From Bacteroidota bacterium (lineage in GTDB: Bacteria; Bacteroidota; Bacteroidia; B-17B0; Aurantibacillaceae), in assembly GCA_005800865.1 (NCBI GenBank), contig SYEI01000065.1, forward strand, positions 1-9,001: a DNA stretch of 9,001 bases, read 5' to 3'. This document shows, one piece after another, positions 1 to 6,155 of this stretch. The notes beneath the pieces were generated by a model. That model had not been told where the DNA came from. It did no database searches and saw nothing but the letters and a program-made list of their open reading frames with translations. Made by a program: the position numbers and the translations under genes. Positions within the stretch are counted from its first letter, which is position 1. Every line of letters begins with the position of its first letter.

Positions 1-70
1 ATCATTGCTAAGAAGTAAATTAATTCAATTTTTGGAATATAAATATAACTGTCCCGATAGCATATGAATA

Positions 71-128
71 ACAGATTAACACAGATAAAAAATCAGTGGA
101 TATCTGTAGCATCTGCCTAATCCGTGTT
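71..128. repeat. Dyad-symmetric intergenic repeat (CAGAT/ATCTG type)
   Basis: The stretch is built from short CAGAT units on the left (72-76, 82-86) and ATCTG units on the right (102-106, 111-115). ACAGAT at 81-86 is the exact reverse complement of ATCTGT at 102-107. Outside these, AACAGATTA (71-79) pairs imperfectly with TAATCCGTGTT (118-128). The result is a nested, imperfect hairpin between the left window edge and the pirin gene. I recall similar sequences as dispersed intergenic repeats in Bacteroidota, but no second copy lies in this window. Nothing else is supported in 1-190: no complete gene and no RNA gene. Confidence 0.55.
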
Positions 129-190
129 CCAATTTTTAGTACTCACTCAATTTCTTATCATACATCAAGAGCCAGGAAGTTTTCTATCTA

Positions 191-198
191 TACCTTTG
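191..198 (+). promoter_or_regulatory. Probable -7 promoter box for the pirin gene
   Basis: TACCTTTG matches the Bacteroidota -7 consensus TAnnTTTG exactly. It would start a transcript near 204-206, leaving a leader of about 15 bases before the ATG at 220. No convincing TTTG or TTG -33 box lies at the expected distance upstream, so only half of the promoter is seen. If real, it rules out the upstream GTG at 124 as the translation start. Confidence 0.35.
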
Positions 199-219
199 AC
201 CTATAGAACAATAATAACC

Positions 220-1092
220 ATGGACAGAAAAGAATTCTTAAAAAAAGGCCTACTAGGAACAGGAATGTTTGTTGCCTCTTCCGCTCTGGGTAATATTATA
301 AAAAACGATATCGACGAACTAAAAGAATTAGAAGTTATAGGATTTAATCACATACCAAATACAACATCAACAATTATGAAAAACACCATCTTACATAAAG
401 CAGATACTCGTGGTGATGCTAACCACGGTTGGTTACACAGTAAACACAGTTTTAGTTTTGCAAACTATTATAATCCAGAAAGAATGCACTTTGGTGTATT
501 ACGTGTTTTAAACGATGATACAGTGGCGGCAGGCATGGGTTTTGGAACGCACCCTCACGACAACATGGAAATTATTAGTATTCCCTTAGAAGGAGACTTA
601 GAGCACAAAGATAGTATGGGAAACACAACCGTTATCAAAAATGGCGACATACAAGTGATGAGTGCAGGAACAGGTATACAACATAGCGAATACAATAAAA
701 ACAAAGACTCTCAAGTAAAATTTTTACAAATATGGGTATTCCCAAATAAAAAAAATGTGACACCTCGTTACGATCAAATTACCTTAAAATTAGAAGACAG
801 ACATAATAAATTGCAACAAATTTTATCGCCTAATGCAAATGATGCTGGTGTGTGGATTCACCAAAACGCTTGGTTTCACTTAGGGATATTTGATAAAGGC
901 ATCAGTACCGACTATACCATCAAAGGAAAAGGAAATGGCTTATACATTTTTAATTTAAGTGGCACTTTAATGGTAAACGATCAAATAGTAAATACCAGAG
1001 ATGGCTTTGGCGTTTGGGATATTGATAAAGTAACGTTAAAAGCTGATAGCGATTCGGAGTTCTTAATTATGGAAGTCCCAATGACGGTTTAA
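220..1092 (+). CDS. Pirin-family bicupin with an N-terminal Tat-like leader
   Basis: A 290-residue pirin-family protein. Known members are metal-binding bicupins, including bacterial YhhW-type quercetin dioxygenases. The N-terminal cupin shows the pirin metal set: His111 and His113 (THPHDNMEI), then His155 and Glu157 (GIQHSEYN). The C-terminal pirin domain spans roughly 190-285. A canonical cytosolic pirin would begin at the internal Met53 (ATG at 376, MKNTILHKADTRG). I chose the ATG at 220 because the 52 extra residues form a plausible signal: DRKEFLKK, a Tat-like motif with RK in place of RR, then a short apolar stretch (LLGTGMFVASSALG). That suggests export through the Tat system, perhaps already folded with its metal. 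An open frame reaches up to a GTG at 124, but that part lies over a repeat and looks non-coding. The yceI-family gene follows 87 bases downstream. The family is secure; export and substrate are inference. Confidence 0.9.
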   Translation: MDRKEFLKKGLLGTGMFVASSALGNIIKNDIDELKELEVIGFNHIPNTTSTIMKNTILHKADTRGDANHGWLHSKHSFSFANYYNPERMHFGVLRVLNDDTVAAGMGFGTHPHDNMEIISIPLEGDLEHKDSMGNTTVIKNGDIQVMSAGTGIQHSEYNKNKDSQVKFLQIWVFPNKKNVTPRYDQITLKLEDRHNKLQQILSPNANDAGVWIHQNAWFHLGIFDKGISTDYTIKGKGNGLYIFNLSGTLMVNDQIVNTRDGFGVWDIDKVTLKADSDSEFLIMEVPMTV

Positions 1093-1106
1093 TTATAACA
1101 AAACCC

Positions 1107-1150
1107 CTCCGCGTTCTTTGCGAAAACACTTTGCGAACTCTGCGGTTAAA
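1107..1150. repeat. Intergenic CTYYGCG repeat cluster between the pirin and yceI genes
   Basis: Four heptamers of the form CTYYGCG occur in a row: CTCCGCG at 1107, CTTTGCG at 1116, CTTTGCG at 1129 and CTCTGCG at 1138. Their start-to-start spacings are 9, 13 and 9 bases, and the cluster ends in GTTAAA. The block is much richer in GC than its surroundings and fills most of the 87-base gap. I recall near-identical 'TTTGCG' strings as widespread intergenic repeats in Bacteroidota and other phyla; their role is unknown. No promoter is visible in the gap, so the pirin and yceI-family genes may share a transcript containing this repeat. Confidence 0.6.
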
Positions 1151-1179
1151 TAAAAAACAACTAAAAAAAACAAATAAAC

Positions 1180-1713
1180 ATGGGCACAACTAAATGGGCA
1201 TTAGACCCAACACACAGCGAAATTAATTTCAAAATTAAACACATGATGATTTCAAACGTTACAGGAAGTTTTACCAACTTTAATGTGACTGCAGAAACTG
1301 ATGGGGATAACTTTGCTAACTCAAAAGTATCGTTTACAACGGACGTTAATTCAATTAACACCAATAACGAACAAAGAGATGGCCATTTAAAATCAGCTGA
1401 TTTTTTCGACACCGCTAAGTATCCAGAAATAAAATTTGAAGGGACTAAATTTGAAAAAGCATCTGATGAAGAATATGCTTTACATGGTAACTTAACAATT
1501 AGAGATGTAACTAAACCTGTAAGTTTAAAAGTAGATTTTGGTGGAATCGCAAAAGATCCATACGGAAATATTAAAGCAGGTTTTACATTAGATGGTAAAA
1601 TTAATCGTAAAGATTTTGGTTTAACGTGGAATGCGGCTACTGAAGCTGGTGGCTTATTAGTAGGCGAAGATTTAAAAGTACAAGCTGAAATTCAATTAGT
1701 AAAACAAGCGTAG
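1180..1713 (+). CDS. yceI: YceI-family polyisoprenoid-binding-like protein, cytoplasmic form
   Basis: A 177-residue single-domain YceI protein, the usual length for the mature family. YceI proteins fold as a lipocalin-like beta barrel; structurally studied members hold a polyisoprenoid chain in a hydrophobic pocket. Family hallmarks are visible: the opening KWALDPTHSEINFKIKHMM (residues 5-23), the G-S-F segment near 29-31, RDGHLKSADFFD (66-77), YPEIKFEG (80-87), the TKPVSL turn region, and RKDFGLTWN (143-151). There is no signal peptide, unlike E. coli YceI, so this copy should stay in the cytoplasm and its natural ligand is uncertain. The start ATG has an A-rich leader and no Shine-Dalgarno sequence, which is normal for Bacteroidota. 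It follows the pirin gene on the same strand and may be co-transcribed with it. Family assignment is very secure; the ligand and physiological role are not known. Confidence 0.93.
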   Translation: MGTTKWALDPTHSEINFKIKHMMISNVTGSFTNFNVTAETDGDNFANSKVSFTTDVNSINTNNEQRDGHLKSADFFDTAKYPEIKFEGTKFEKASDEEYALHGNLTIRDVTKPVSLKVDFGGIAKDPYGNIKAGFTLDGKINRKDFGLTWNAATEAGGLLVGEDLKVQAEIQLVKQA

Positions 1714-1741
1714 TTTCAGACTTCTTTATTATATCTTTTAT

Positions 1742-1848
1742 TTACTTTTTTTCTTGATAAAAAAAGTAACAAAAAAAATCAAGACGAAAGACCAACCGCC
1801 ATTTACCCCGCAGAATCTTCGCAGAATGGCGGTTCGCTCTCTTTCGTC
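1742..1848. repeat. Composite palindromic intergenic element downstream of yceI
   Basis: Two strong inverted repeats lie side by side. The first is TTACTTTTTTT (1742-1752) with AAAAAAAGTAA (1759-1769), 11 perfect pairs around a 6-base loop; TCTTGAT (1752-1758) can instead pair with ATCAAGA (1778-1784). The second is GACGAAAGA (1783-1791) with TCTTTCGTC (1840-1848), and inside it AACCGCCATT (1794-1803) with AATGGCGGTT (1825-1834). Its loop holds a direct repeat CGCAGAAT (1809-1816 and 1820-1827). The open frame that runs through it from a TTG at 1754 is explained by this structure and looks non-coding. I recall similar TTGAT/AAAAAGTAAC strings as dispersed Bacteroidota repeats. The 272-base gap 1714-1985 holds this element and the terminator at 1909, and nothing else I can support. 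Confidence 0.65.
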
Positions 1849-1908
1849 AAAATCAGCCGCACTATTACCAACGTATGATAAATGTGCTATTAAACAACAC
1901 CATATTTT

Positions 1909-1940
1909 AAAGGAGAAAGTACATTGCTTTCTCCTTTTAT
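1909..1940 (+). terminator. Probable rho-independent terminator after yceI
   Basis: AAAGGAGAAAG (1909-1919) pairs perfectly with CTTTCTCCTTT (1927-1937) around a 7-base loop, and the right arm runs into a short T-rich tail. It lies 195 bases past the yceI-family stop and 46 bases before the next start. It would close the pirin-yceI transcript and separate it from the OsmC cluster. The T tract is interrupted, so termination may be partial. Confidence 0.6.
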
Positions 1941-1985
1941 CTTTATAAACTAATTTTTATATTTAATAAATTCTAAAACCTACTA

Positions 1986-2201
1986 ATGAAACCTCCTAAA
2001 AAATGGAAAATGGCGGTGGTAATTTGGCTAGCAATTTACCCGCTCATCACCCTAATATTTGCATTATTGGGTAAACAATTAATCTTAATTGAGCCATTGC
2101 CTTTACGCACACTCATCATTACTTTAATTGCGGTACCAACCATGGTATTTATTTTAATACCTACTTTACAAAAACTATTACATAATTGGTTATTTAAATA
2201 A
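1986..2201 (+). CDS. Small two-helix membrane protein, like the C-terminal membrane part of monooxygenase-domain proteins
   Basis: A 71-residue integral membrane protein. A basic N-terminus (KPPKKWK) precedes a first helix at about 9-29. A short linker with QLILIEPLPLR follows, then a second helix at about 42-64 containing a proline (AVPTMVFILIP), and a basic/aromatic end. The pattern P-P-x-x-W-K-x-A, then WLAIYPL, then a Pro-rich turn and a second helix resembles, from memory, the C-terminal membrane segment of larger proteins with an antibiotic-biosynthesis-monooxygenase (ABM) domain. Here the ABM domain is absent: the gene starts with an ATG just before PPKKWK, and the upstream sequence is repeat and terminator. 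Its stop TAA (2199-2201) directly abuts the ATG of the OsmC-family gene, which points to translational coupling. It may anchor or support a membrane step linked to that protein, but no function is established. Confidence 0.78.
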   Translation: MKPPKKWKMAVVIWLAIYPLITLIFALLGKQLILIEPLPLRTLIITLIAVPTMVFILIPTLQKLLHNWLFK

Positions 2202-2582
2202 ATGGTAAAAGCACTCATACATAAAGCGCATTACGCTACTAAAATTTCATCAGCTACTAATACTTTAATAGCCGATGAACCTATATCTCATGGGGGAACG
2301 GGAAAAGGATTTGCTCCGATGGAATTACTAGCTTCCTCTTTGGCCGCATGCACAAGTATTACTTTACGCATGTATGCCGATAGAAAAGAATGGGACTTAG
2401 AAAGCATTGAAGTAAACGTTGATATTGAGAGAAATAATGAAGTATCAACGTTTAAAAGAACCATTGATTTAACAGGAAATTTAACTGAAGAACAAACCCA
2501 TAAATTATTAGACATAGCCAATCATTGTCCTATTCACAAAATACTCAATAGCTCCATTTCAATTCACACCACATTATCATGA
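2202..2582 (+). CDS. OsmC-family protein (peroxide/hydroperoxide detoxification type)
   Basis: A 126-residue single-domain OsmC/Ohr-family protein. In this family two conserved cysteines reduce organic hydroperoxides or peroxide, usually in the cytoplasm. Both are present here: Cys50 in ELLASSLAACTSITL and Cys109 in IANHCPIHKIL, the second in the CP context typical of the family. The segment GGTGKGFAPMELL (31-43) is the usual glycine-rich lead into the first catalytic helix. The sequence looks closer to the broad OsmC group (YhfA-like) than to true Ohr, so peroxidase activity is likely but its substrate is not settled. The ATG immediately follows the stop of the small membrane protein, and the last four bases overlap the next gene (ATGA at 2579-2582). 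The three genes therefore form a tightly coupled unit. Confidence 0.93.
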   Translation: MVKALIHKAHYATKISSATNTLIADEPISHGGTGKGFAPMELLASSLAACTSITLRMYADRKEWDLESIEVNVDIERNNEVSTFKRTIDLTGNLTEEQTHKLLDIANHCPIHKILNSSISIHTTLS

Positions 2583-3013
2583 CAGAGATCACAAAAAAAT
2601 ACAGTAATGAGGATATTACTATCGTATGGAAACCATCGGTTTGCATACATTCCACTTTATGCTGGAAAGGCGAAAAAGGATTAAAACAAGTATTTAATCC
2701 TTCTGAAAAACCTTGGATAAAACCAGATGGTGCAACAACAAATGAAATCATTGAACGCGTGAATAATTGTCCATCGGGTGCCATTAGCTTTTATTATAAT
2801 AATGAGCAAAACAACACGACTGAAACTAAAGCAGAAAGCATTGTAGAAGCCATGCCAAACGGGCCACTATTAGTTTATGGTAACATTACTGTAAAACATA
2901 GCGATGGTGAAACCGTTCAAAAAAATAAAGTCACTGCTTTTTGCAGATGTGGTGCTTCATCCAATAAACCATATTGCGATGGCACACATACCAAAAATGG
3001 TTTTGTGGGATAA
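2579..3013 (+). CDS. Fused YjdI-type [Fe-S] domain plus CDGSH iron-sulfur domain protein
   Basis: A 144-residue two-domain iron-sulfur protein. Residues about 10-72 match the YjdI / Fer4_19 single-cluster ferredoxin-like family: VWKPSVCIHSTLC (Cys22, Cys28), VFNPSEKPWIKPDGA, and NNCPSGAISF (Cys64). Only three cysteines are visible in this half, so the fourth cluster ligand, if there is one, is unclear. After a linker rich in Asn, Thr and Glu (74-90), residues about 95-144 form a CDGSH (mitoNEET-like) domain. Its motif CRCGASSNKPYCDGTH supplies Cys122, Cys124, Cys133 and His137, the known 3Cys-1His ligand set for a [2Fe-2S] cluster. The protein has no signal peptide and is probably a cytoplasmic electron-transfer or cluster-handling factor. 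It overlaps the OsmC-family gene by four bases, suggesting a shared redox role. Partner and direction of electron flow are inference. Confidence 0.93.
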   Translation: MTEITKKYSNEDITIVWKPSVCIHSTLCWKGEKGLKQVFNPSEKPWIKPDGATTNEIIERVNNCPSGAISFYYNNEQNNTTETKAESIVEAMPNGPLLVYGNITVKHSDGETVQKNKVTAFCRCGASSNKPYCDGTHTKNGFVG

Positions 3014-3032
3014 AATATAAATACTACTTTTC
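3002..3032 (+). promoter_or_regulatory. Probable promoter of the carbonic anhydrase gene
   Basis: TTTG at 3002-3005 and TACTTTTC at 3025-3032 are separated by 19 bases. This fits the Bacteroidota TTTG/TAnnTTTG arrangement with one mismatch, the final G replaced by C. The predicted start site near 3039 leaves a leader of about a dozen bases before the ATG at 3051. The -33 box sits inside the last codons of the [Fe-S]/CDGSH gene, so the carbonic anhydrase can be expressed separately from the OsmC cluster. Confidence 0.45.
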
Positions 3033-3050
3033 ATCAAATAAAAAAACATA

Positions 3051-3680
3051 ATGAGTAAAATCGAAAAAATATTTAAAAACAATAAAGCTTGGATTGCCGA
3101 AAAATTAGCAGTAGATGAAAACTACTTCGAGAATTTATCGAAAGGACAAAGCCCAGAGTTTTTATACATTGGATGTTCGGATAGCCGTGTAACTGCTGAA
3201 GATTTAATGGGTGTGCAACCTGGTGAAGTTTTTATTCATCGTAACATTGCCAATTTGGTAAACAATGTGGACTTAAATGTGATGTCAGTTATAAATTATG
3301 CAGTACGTCATTTAAAAGTGAAGCATGTGGTTGTTTGCGGACATTATAATTGTGGTGGTGTGAAAGCAGCAATGCAACCAAAAGACATGGGCATTTTAAA
3401 TCCTTGGTTACGTAACATCAGAGATGTGTACCGCACGCACAAAGCAGAATTAAATGCTATACAAGACGAAGAAAAAAGATATGAACGACTGGTAGAATTA
3501 AATGTACAAGAACAGTGCGTTAACTTAATTAAAACAGCAGCCGTGCAAGAAGCTCATAATGAAAGAGGCTTGATAGTACATGGTTGGGTATTTGATATCC
3601 ATACCGGAAAACTCATCGACCTTAAAATTGATTTCCCAAAAATATTAGGTGATATTATGGAGATTTATAAATTGTATTAA
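3051..3680 (+). CDS. can: Beta-class carbonic anhydrase
   Basis: A 209-residue beta-carbonic anhydrase, which interconverts CO2 and bicarbonate in the cytoplasm, supplying bicarbonate to carboxylases and helping pH control. The zinc set is complete: Cys42 and Asp44 in IGCSDSRVTAED, and His98 and Cys101 in VCGHYNCGGVKAA. The Asp44-Arg46 pair that gates the active site is present. These numbers coincide with those of E. coli Can (Cys42, Asp44, His98, Cys101), so the start is well placed and the length is usual. HRNIANLV (63-70) and the C-terminal VHGWVFDIHTGKL also fit the family. There is no signal peptide. No bicarbonate transporter gene adjoins it. It lies 37 bases after the [Fe-S]/CDGSH gene, with a likely promoter of its own, and ends at a strong bidirectional terminator facing tex. 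Confidence 0.96.
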   Translation: MSKIEKIFKNNKAWIAEKLAVDENYFENLSKGQSPEFLYIGCSDSRVTAEDLMGVQPGEVFIHRNIANLVNNVDLNVMSVINYAVRHLKVKHVVVCGHYNCGGVKAAMQPKDMGILNPWLRNIRDVYRTHKAELNAIQDEEKRYERLVELNVQEQCVNLIKTAAVQEAHNERGLIVHGWVFDIHTGKLIDLKIDFPKILGDIMEIYKLY

Positions 3681-3685
3681 AAGCG

Positions 3686-3716
3686 AAAAAGGTGTTGATT
3701 TCTCAACACCTTTTTT
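3686..3716. terminator. Bidirectional rho-independent terminator between can and tex
   Basis: AAAAAGGTGTTGA (3686-3698) pairs perfectly with TCAACACCTTTTT (3703-3715), a 13-pair stem with a 4-base loop. There is a T run on the + strand side and, read from the other strand, a matching T run. It starts 6 bases after the carbonic anhydrase stop and lies 17 bases beyond the tex stop, so it can serve both convergent genes. Confidence 0.9.
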
Positions 3717-3732
3717 ATTCTCAATTTATCCT

Positions 3733-5979
3733 CTATTTCTTAAACTTACCTTTTAACGCCGCTAATGCCGACATCATATCATTTGGGTCGTAAGACGCTA
3801 ATTCTTCTTTTTTAGGTGCTGGTTTGTGCGCGCTTACCGACGCTTCACCTTTCATGGATAAAGCAATACGTTTACGTTTTACATCGCACTCCGTTACGTT
3901 TACCCAAACTTGTTGGCCAACTTTTACAATCATATTTGGATCATCCACAAAAGTATCACTCAATTGTGAAATGTGAACTAATCCATCTTGATGTACTCCC
4001 ACATCCACAAATGCACCAAAATTGGTTACGTTTGTAACGATGCCTGGTAAACGCATCCCTTCTCTTAAATCTTCAATGCTATGCACATGTTCATCAAAAC
4101 TAAAGGCTTCAAACGATTTACGAGGATCGCGTCCTGGTTTCTCCAACTCACTCATAATATCTTTCAACGTTGGCAAACCAATAGCGTCCGTTACGTAAGA
4201 CATTAAATTAATTTTTTTACGCAAGTCTTTATCATTAATTAAATCATCAATGCTACAATTTAAATCGCTTGCCATTTTTTCTACAATATGATATGCCTCT
4301 GGATGCACAGCACTTTTATCTAATGGATGAATACCATCTCTGATGCGCAAGAAACCTGAACATTGTTCAAACACTTTATCACCCATACGATTTACTTTTA
4401 ATAACTCTTTACGCGATTTAAAAGCCCCGTGTTCATTTCTATAATCTACAATATTTTTTGCTAAACCTTCTCCAATACCCGATACGTATGATAGTAATTG
4501 TTTAGATGCTGTATTTAACTCAACCCCTACTCCATTTACACAACTCATCACTACTGAATCTAATTTATTTTTTAACGCTACTTGATCCACATCATGCTGA
4601 TACTGACCAACACCAATGGATTTAGCATCTAACTTTACTAATTCCGCTAATGGATCTGCTAAACGACGACCAATAGAAACTGCTCCACGCACGGTTAAAT
4701 CATATTCAGGAAATTCTTCACGCGCCACATCTGATGCCGAGTAAATAGAAGCGCCTGCTTCACTTACCATAATCACAGGAATTGTTTTAGGTAATACTTC
4801 AATGCTTCTAATAAATTGTTCTGTTTCTCTTGATGCTGTTCCGTTACCAATAGCAATAGCTTCTAACTCATGTTTAGCGCACATGGCCATAACCACATGT
4901 TGCGAATCCATCACACGGCGTTGAGGCTCGTGAGGATAAATAACAGTTTCTTCTAGTAATTTACCTTGCGCATCTAAGGCAACAACTTTACAACCTGATC
5001 TAAATCCTGGATCGATTGCTAAAATAGATTTTTGTCCTAATGGCGATGCTAATAATAACTCACGTAAATTATCAGCAAATACTTGTATGGCTTTTTCATC
5101 GGCTATTTGTTTAGTAAATAAACGCATCTCTGCTTCAATACTTGGTTGTAACAAACGCTTATAACCATCTTCAATTGCTAAAGTAATCTGTTCAGCACAT
5201 TCGTTACGCGATTTAATAAATTGTTTTTTGATTTGTTCATGCGCTTGTTCATCGTCAATGATAATATCTAAAATCAAAAAATCTTCTTTTTCTCCACGGC
5301 GCATCGCTAACATACGGTGGCTTGGGCAAGACATTAATGGTTCTTCCCATTCAAAATAATCCTCAAACTTTTGTCCTTCCTCTTCTTTTCCTCTGATGAC
5401 TTTTGTTTTGATGATGGCAGATTTTTTAAATAGCACACGCATGCCTTCACGCACCACGGCATCTTCACTAATAATCTCTGCAATAATATCTCTTGCACCA
5501 GCTAAAGCGTCATCAGGATGTTCGACACCTAATTCTTTATTCACAAATTTTAAGGCTTCAGGAAATAACTCTTTCGTTTCTTGCGCTAAAATTAATTGTG
5601 CCAAAGGTTCTAATCCTTTTTCACGAGCTGCAGTTGCTTTGGTACGACGTTTAGGTTTGTATGGTAAATACAAATCTTCTAAGGTCGAAAGTGTTTCGGC
5701 TGCTAAAATTTTATCTGATAATTCTTGTGTTAATTTTCCTTGGCCTTCAATCGATTTTAAAATAGCCTCACGACGTTGTTCTAATTGACGTAAGCGTTCA
5801 ATCTCATTTTTAATGGTGATTACTTGAACTTCATCCAAACTACCTGTAACCTCTTTACGGTAACGAGAGATAAATGGAACGGTGGCACCTTCATCTAATA
5901 ATTCAACAGTGGATTTAACTTGCTTCGCATCAACTTTTAACTCAGCAGCAATTTTAAAAAATAAAGAAGTATCGGTCAT
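3733..5979 (-). CDS. tex: Tex family RNA-binding transcription accessory protein
   Basis: A 748-residue Tex protein, close to the family's usual length. Tex binds nucleic acid and transcription complexes in the cytoplasm and is the bacterial relative of the Spt6 core. Domains in order: a helical N-terminal Tex region (about 1-315) including PFISRYRKEVTGSLDE; a YqgF/RNase H-like domain (about 318-440) opening with ILAIDPGFRSGCK; a helix-hairpin-helix region (about 488-545) with ASKQLLSYVSGIGEGLAKNI; and an S1 RNA-binding domain (about 640-710) with GIVTNVTNFGAFVDVGVHQD and GLVHISQLSD. A short Lys/Pro tail ends in ALKGKFKK. No frameshift or missing domain is seen. The start ATG follows directly from the family's N-terminus. 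It lies 176 bases downstream of the sprT-like gene and has a likely promoter in that gap. It converges with the carbonic anhydrase gene. Confidence 0.97.
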   Translation of the reverse strand: MTDTSLFFKIAAELKVDAKQVKSTVELLDEGATVPFISRYRKEVTGSLDEVQVITIKNEIERLRQLEQRREAILKSIEGQGKLTQELSDKILAAETLSTLEDLYLPYKPKRRTKATAAREKGLEPLAQLILAQETKELFPEALKFVNKELGVEHPDDALAGARDIIAEIISEDAVVREGMRVLFKKSAIIKTKVIRGKEEEGQKFEDYFEWEEPLMSCPSHRMLAMRRGEKEDFLILDIIIDDEQAHEQIKKQFIKSRNECAEQITLAIEDGYKRLLQPSIEAEMRLFTKQIADEKAIQVFADNLRELLLASPLGQKSILAIDPGFRSGCKVVALDAQGKLLEETVIYPHEPQRRVMDSQHVVMAMCAKHELEAIAIGNGTASRETEQFIRSIEVLPKTIPVIMVSEAGASIYSASDVAREEFPEYDLTVRGAVSIGRRLADPLAELVKLDAKSIGVGQYQHDVDQVALKNKLDSVVMSCVNGVGVELNTASKQLLSYVSGIGEGLAKNIVDYRNEHGAFKSRKELLKVNRMGDKVFEQCSGFLRIRDGIHPLDKSAVHPEAYHIVEKMASDLNCSIDDLINDKDLRKKINLMSYVTDAIGLPTLKDIMSELEKPGRDPRKSFEAFSFDEHVHSIEDLREGMRLPGIVTNVTNFGAFVDVGVHQDGLVHISQLSDTFVDDPNMIVKVGQQVWVNVTECDVKRKRIALSMKGEASVSAHKPAPKKEELASYDPNDMMSALAALKGKFKK

Positions 5980-5996
5980 TGTGTTTCTTGTTTAAA

Positions 5997-6023
5997 GTTT
6001 CATTGTTTCTGGTTTTATGAAAC
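5997..6023 (-). other. Small inverted repeat in the tex leader
   Basis: GTTTCAT (5997-6003) and ATGAAAC (6017-6023) form a perfect 7-base inverted repeat with a 13-base loop. It lies between the proposed tex promoter and the tex start, so it would be present in the tex mRNA leader. No T run follows it, so it is not a terminator. It could be an operator or an RNA hairpin, or occur by chance in this AT-rich gap. Confidence 0.3.
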
Positions 6024-6032
6024 AGTGTTAAA

Positions 6033-6060
6033 CAAATATAACTCGATAAAAGTGCCGAAA
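6033..6060 (-). promoter_or_regulatory. Probable tex promoter
   Basis: On the minus strand TATATTTG (6040 to 6033) matches the Bacteroidota -7 consensus TAnnTTTG exactly. A weaker -33 candidate, TTTC, lies 16 bases upstream (6060 to 6057). Transcription would start near 6026, giving a leader of about 45-50 bases before the tex ATG. The rest of the 176-base gap between the sprT-like gene and tex shows no gene and no clear terminator. Confidence 0.45.
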
Positions 6061-6155
6061 GTGTTGGATTTATTAACAAATTGAATTTTCTATGACAAGC
6101 TTAAATCACTCTAAACTAAACACTTAATAATTAACAATGTTGAAAAAATAAATGC

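Noticed and set aside
1..18. Possible 3' end of an upstream gene (codons ending in TAA at 16-18)
   Set aside because: Only five codons are visible, another frame stays open to 67, and nothing distinguishes either from chance in AT-rich sequence.
124..219. Extended pirin start at the GTG at 124
   Set aside because: The added residues lie partly on the repeat at 71-128 and on a -7-like box at 191-198, show no family resemblance, and would bury the Tat-like leader inside the protein.
1754..1948. Small 64-codon gene with a TTG start
   Set aside because: The frame runs through two inverted repeats and the terminator stem, and the predicted peptide is a lysine-rich low-complexity string followed by sequence dictated by the hairpins.
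5396..5788. 130-codon open frame on the + strand opposite tex
   Set aside because: It lies wholly antisense to a well-conserved part of tex and shows no recognisable domain or start signal.
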